Part shown: one piece after another, positions 6,713 through 7,677 of the stretch
Numbering within the stretch: the stretch's first letter is position 1
Layout: each line of letters starts with the position of its first letter
From: Desulfuromonadaceae bacterium
GTDB taxonomy: Bacteria; Desulfobacterota; Desulfuromonadia; Desulfuromonadales; Syntrophotaleaceae
DNA: 7,677 bases
Assembly (NCBI GenBank): GCA_021107335.1
Contig: JAIOSZ010000324.1
Span: forward strand, 1-7,677
Direction of reading: 5' to 3'
Translations under genes and position numbers: made by a program
The notes under the pieces: model-generated
What the model saw: the letters and a program-made list of their open reading frames with translations, nothing else
The model's database searches: none
What the model was told of the DNA's origin: nothing

Positions 6713-6742
6713 ATTATCGGCCATCCGATCAAGGCAAGTCAA
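6713..6742 (-). promoter_or_regulatory. Sigma70-type promoter of tolQRAB
   Basis: On the minus strand TTGACT (6742-6737) and GATAAT (6718-6713) are separated by 18 bases. Transcription would start near 6706, giving a 5' leader of about 33 bases with the ribosome binding site inside it. It lies in the only gap of the tolQ-tolB unit larger than 15 bases. Confidence 0.75.
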
Positions 6743-6761
6743 CCGACTTCAGCAGGTTGAC
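6738..6761. promoter_or_regulatory. Inverted repeat over the tolQ -35 box, possible operator
   Basis: GTCAACC (6738-6744) and GGTTGAC (6755-6761) are perfect 7-bp arms with a 10-bp spacer, so the half-site centres are 17 bp apart. One arm covers the -35 hexamer of the tolQ promoter. A dimeric regulator bound here would block RNA polymerase. The arrangement is seen in the sequence; a regulatory role is inferred and no regulator is named. Confidence 0.4.
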
Positions 6762-6819
6762 CTTTATTGTGCGGGGTTGTGCGGTCTTGAGTCAGGGGGA
6801 TGCGCAGGTGGATAGAAGT

Positions 6820-7488
6820 TTACGCTGTATCGTCGCGGTAGAAGTGGGTCTGGCAATTTAACAATCGGTCAGCCAGGTGGGCGGTACGGGAATGGGGGGA
6901 GCGGAGAAGCAGTCGCTTCAGGCTGGCCAGATCGTCTAGATCCTCCCAGGCATCCAGTTCCTTATAGGCCAGGCCGAGCTGTTTAGCACGGCGAAGAGTT
7001 GCTGGCCAGAGGTTAGCGCTGCTCCAGGGCATGTCCTGAAACAGTTCGGGTACGTGGCGACTTTGGCCGATGAGCACATAGCCGCCGTCCAGTGCCGGCG
7101 CCACGGCCAGATCGAAGTCAGTCAGGGCTTTAAGGGCGGCAGAGACCAGAGAGATAGGAAGGTCCGGGCTGTCGGAGCCAATCAGGGCTGCCGCACTACA
7201 TCCTTCGGCAAAGAGTTGGGCGAAAGCTCGATCGAGGCGGCGGCCGAGGTCGCCTTCGCACTGGGGCACAAGACGCAGGCCGGGGAAGGCCTTTTGGAAA
7301 TAGGCCACATCGCCATCATAAAAGATCACCCGTTCCGCTGGTGCTTCGGCCATGGCGGCAACGGTCTCTTGCAGGCAGGTGCGGTAGAGTTCCGCCGCTT
7401 GTTGCGGGCTCAGGGGCGGGCAAAGGCGGGTCTTGACCCGACCGGCAACCGGTTGTTTGGCAAAAATCCCCAGAACGTGATCCGCCAT
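6820..7488 (-). CDS. DUF2064 / TIGR04282-family GT-A glycosyltransferase-like protein
   Basis: The protein has 222 residues, normal for the family. These are soluble nucleotide-diphospho-sugar transferase-fold proteins related to MobA/CofC-type enzymes. Some members are annotated as arsenosugar biosynthesis glycosyltransferases, but the reaction here is unknown. Motifs visible: the N-terminal nucleotide-binding loop FAKQPVAGRVKTRLCPPLS (9-27), QCEGDLGRRL (76-85), the metal-site-like GSDSPDLP (104-111) and the sugar-binding-like ALDGGYVLIG (132-141). The ATG lies seven bases after the folE2 stop, with no good ribosome binding site, so it is probably co-transcribed and translationally coupled with folE2. 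It has no clear terminator before the tolQ promoter, so some read-through into tolQ is possible. The family assignment is confident, the substrate is not. Confidence 0.88.
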   Translation of the reverse strand: MADHVLGIFAKQPVAGRVKTRLCPPLSPQQAAELYRTCLQETVAAMAEAPAERVIFYDGDVAYFQKAFPGLRLVPQCEGDLGRRLDRAFAQLFAEGCSAAALIGSDSPDLPISLVSAALKALTDFDLAVAPALDGGYVLIGQSRHVPELFQDMPWSSANLWPATLRRAKQLGLAYKELDAWEDLDDLASLKRLLLRSPHSRTAHLADRLLNCQTHFYRDDTA

Positions 7489-7495
7489 CGGCTGT

Positions 7496-7677
7496 TCAGC
7501 TTTGGCCGGGGGCGTTGTGCGGGCCGGAAAAGGCCGTGGGGTGTTCCACCAGGGCGTAGGCCGAATGGTTGTGGTTCGATTCGAAGTTTTCGCATTCGAC
7601 CCGGAACCACTGAATGCCCTCCACGCTTTTTAGTTTTTCAGTCACCGCCCGCACGATGTCCTCGACGAACATGGGGT
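7496..7677 (-). CDS. folE2: GTP cyclohydrolase FolE2 (type IB), C-terminal end, partial
   Basis: The last 59 codons are inside the window; the gene continues beyond 7677. The translation begins [15 protein letters not shown] and contains [19 protein letters not shown], which matches the highly conserved C-terminal block of FolE2/MptA-type GTP cyclohydrolases (usually VExENFESIHNHxAYA). This enzyme converts GTP to 7,8-dihydroneopterin triphosphate for folate and queuosine-type pathways; its histidine-rich end forms part of the metal site region. It is followed after seven bases by the DUF2064 gene on the same strand. The catalytic core cannot be judged because most of the gene is missing. Confidence 0.88.
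   Translation of the reverse strand, partial: PMFVEDIVRAVTEKLKSVEGIQWFRVECENFESNHNHSAYALVEHPTAFSGPHNAPGQS

Noticed and set aside
6691..6726. Leader hairpin before tolQ (GGATGG/CCATCC, with inner AATCG/CGATT) as a riboswitch
   Set aside because: Most of it lies upstream of the predicted transcription start, so it would not be in the RNA; no known riboswitch pattern is seen.
6673..6732. Extended TolQ N-terminus beginning with TTG at 6732
   Set aside because: It overlaps the predicted -10 box and transcription start, and has no ribosome binding site.

Overview
The window carries a Tol-Pal cell-envelope locus on the minus strand of a Gram-negative bacterium. The gene order tolQ-tolR-tolA-tolB-pal-cpoB, a lipoprotein form of CpoB, the short TolA with a Pro/Lys/Ala-rich linker, and a flanking folE2/DUF2064 pair fit a Desulfuromonadales-like (deltaproteobacterial) genome. 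That placement is inference from gene content and style; no marker gene is present.

Layout from left to right. Positions 1-1152 (+) hold the C-terminal part of an exported-looking, FG-GAP/VCBS-like protein whose start lies outside the window. Positions 1153-1518 are an intergenic stretch with a hairpin at the stop codon, a 34-codon ORF resembling the last strand of a fasciclin (FAS1) domain, and a strong bidirectional terminator shared with the end of the Tol-Pal locus. On the minus strand follow cpoB (1519-2307), pal (2536-3108), tolB (3369-4655), tolA (4660-5550), tolR (5566-6000) and tolQ (6001-6672). Upstream are a DUF2064/TIGR04282 GT-A family gene (6820-7488) and the last 59 codons of GTP cyclohydrolase FolE2 (7496-7677).

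TolQ and TolR form the proton-driven inner-membrane motor and TolA spans the periplasm. TolB is the periplasmic propeller and Pal the peptidoglycan-binding outer-membrane lipoprotein. CpoB links the system to wall synthesis. tolQ, tolR, tolA and tolB are tightly packed (gaps of 0, 15 and 4 nt) behind one clear sigma70-type promoter. A perfect 7-bp inverted repeat overlaps its -35 box and may be an operator.

The unusual part is around pal. Two copies of a dispersed repeat, about 145 bp long, identical in orientation, about 87% identical and without indels, sit in the tolB-pal and pal-cpoB gaps exactly 880 bp apart. Between them pal has its own near-consensus promoter and its own strong terminator. 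The repeats have therefore broken what is normally one operon, or sit where it was already broken, into tolQRAB, pal and cpoB units. cpoB now begins 25 bp from a repeat copy with no recognisable promoter of its own. Both copies have possible 6-7 bp flanking direct repeats and imperfect inverted ends, consistent with a small non-autonomous mobile element. I see no RNA genes, CRISPR array, integrase or transposase.
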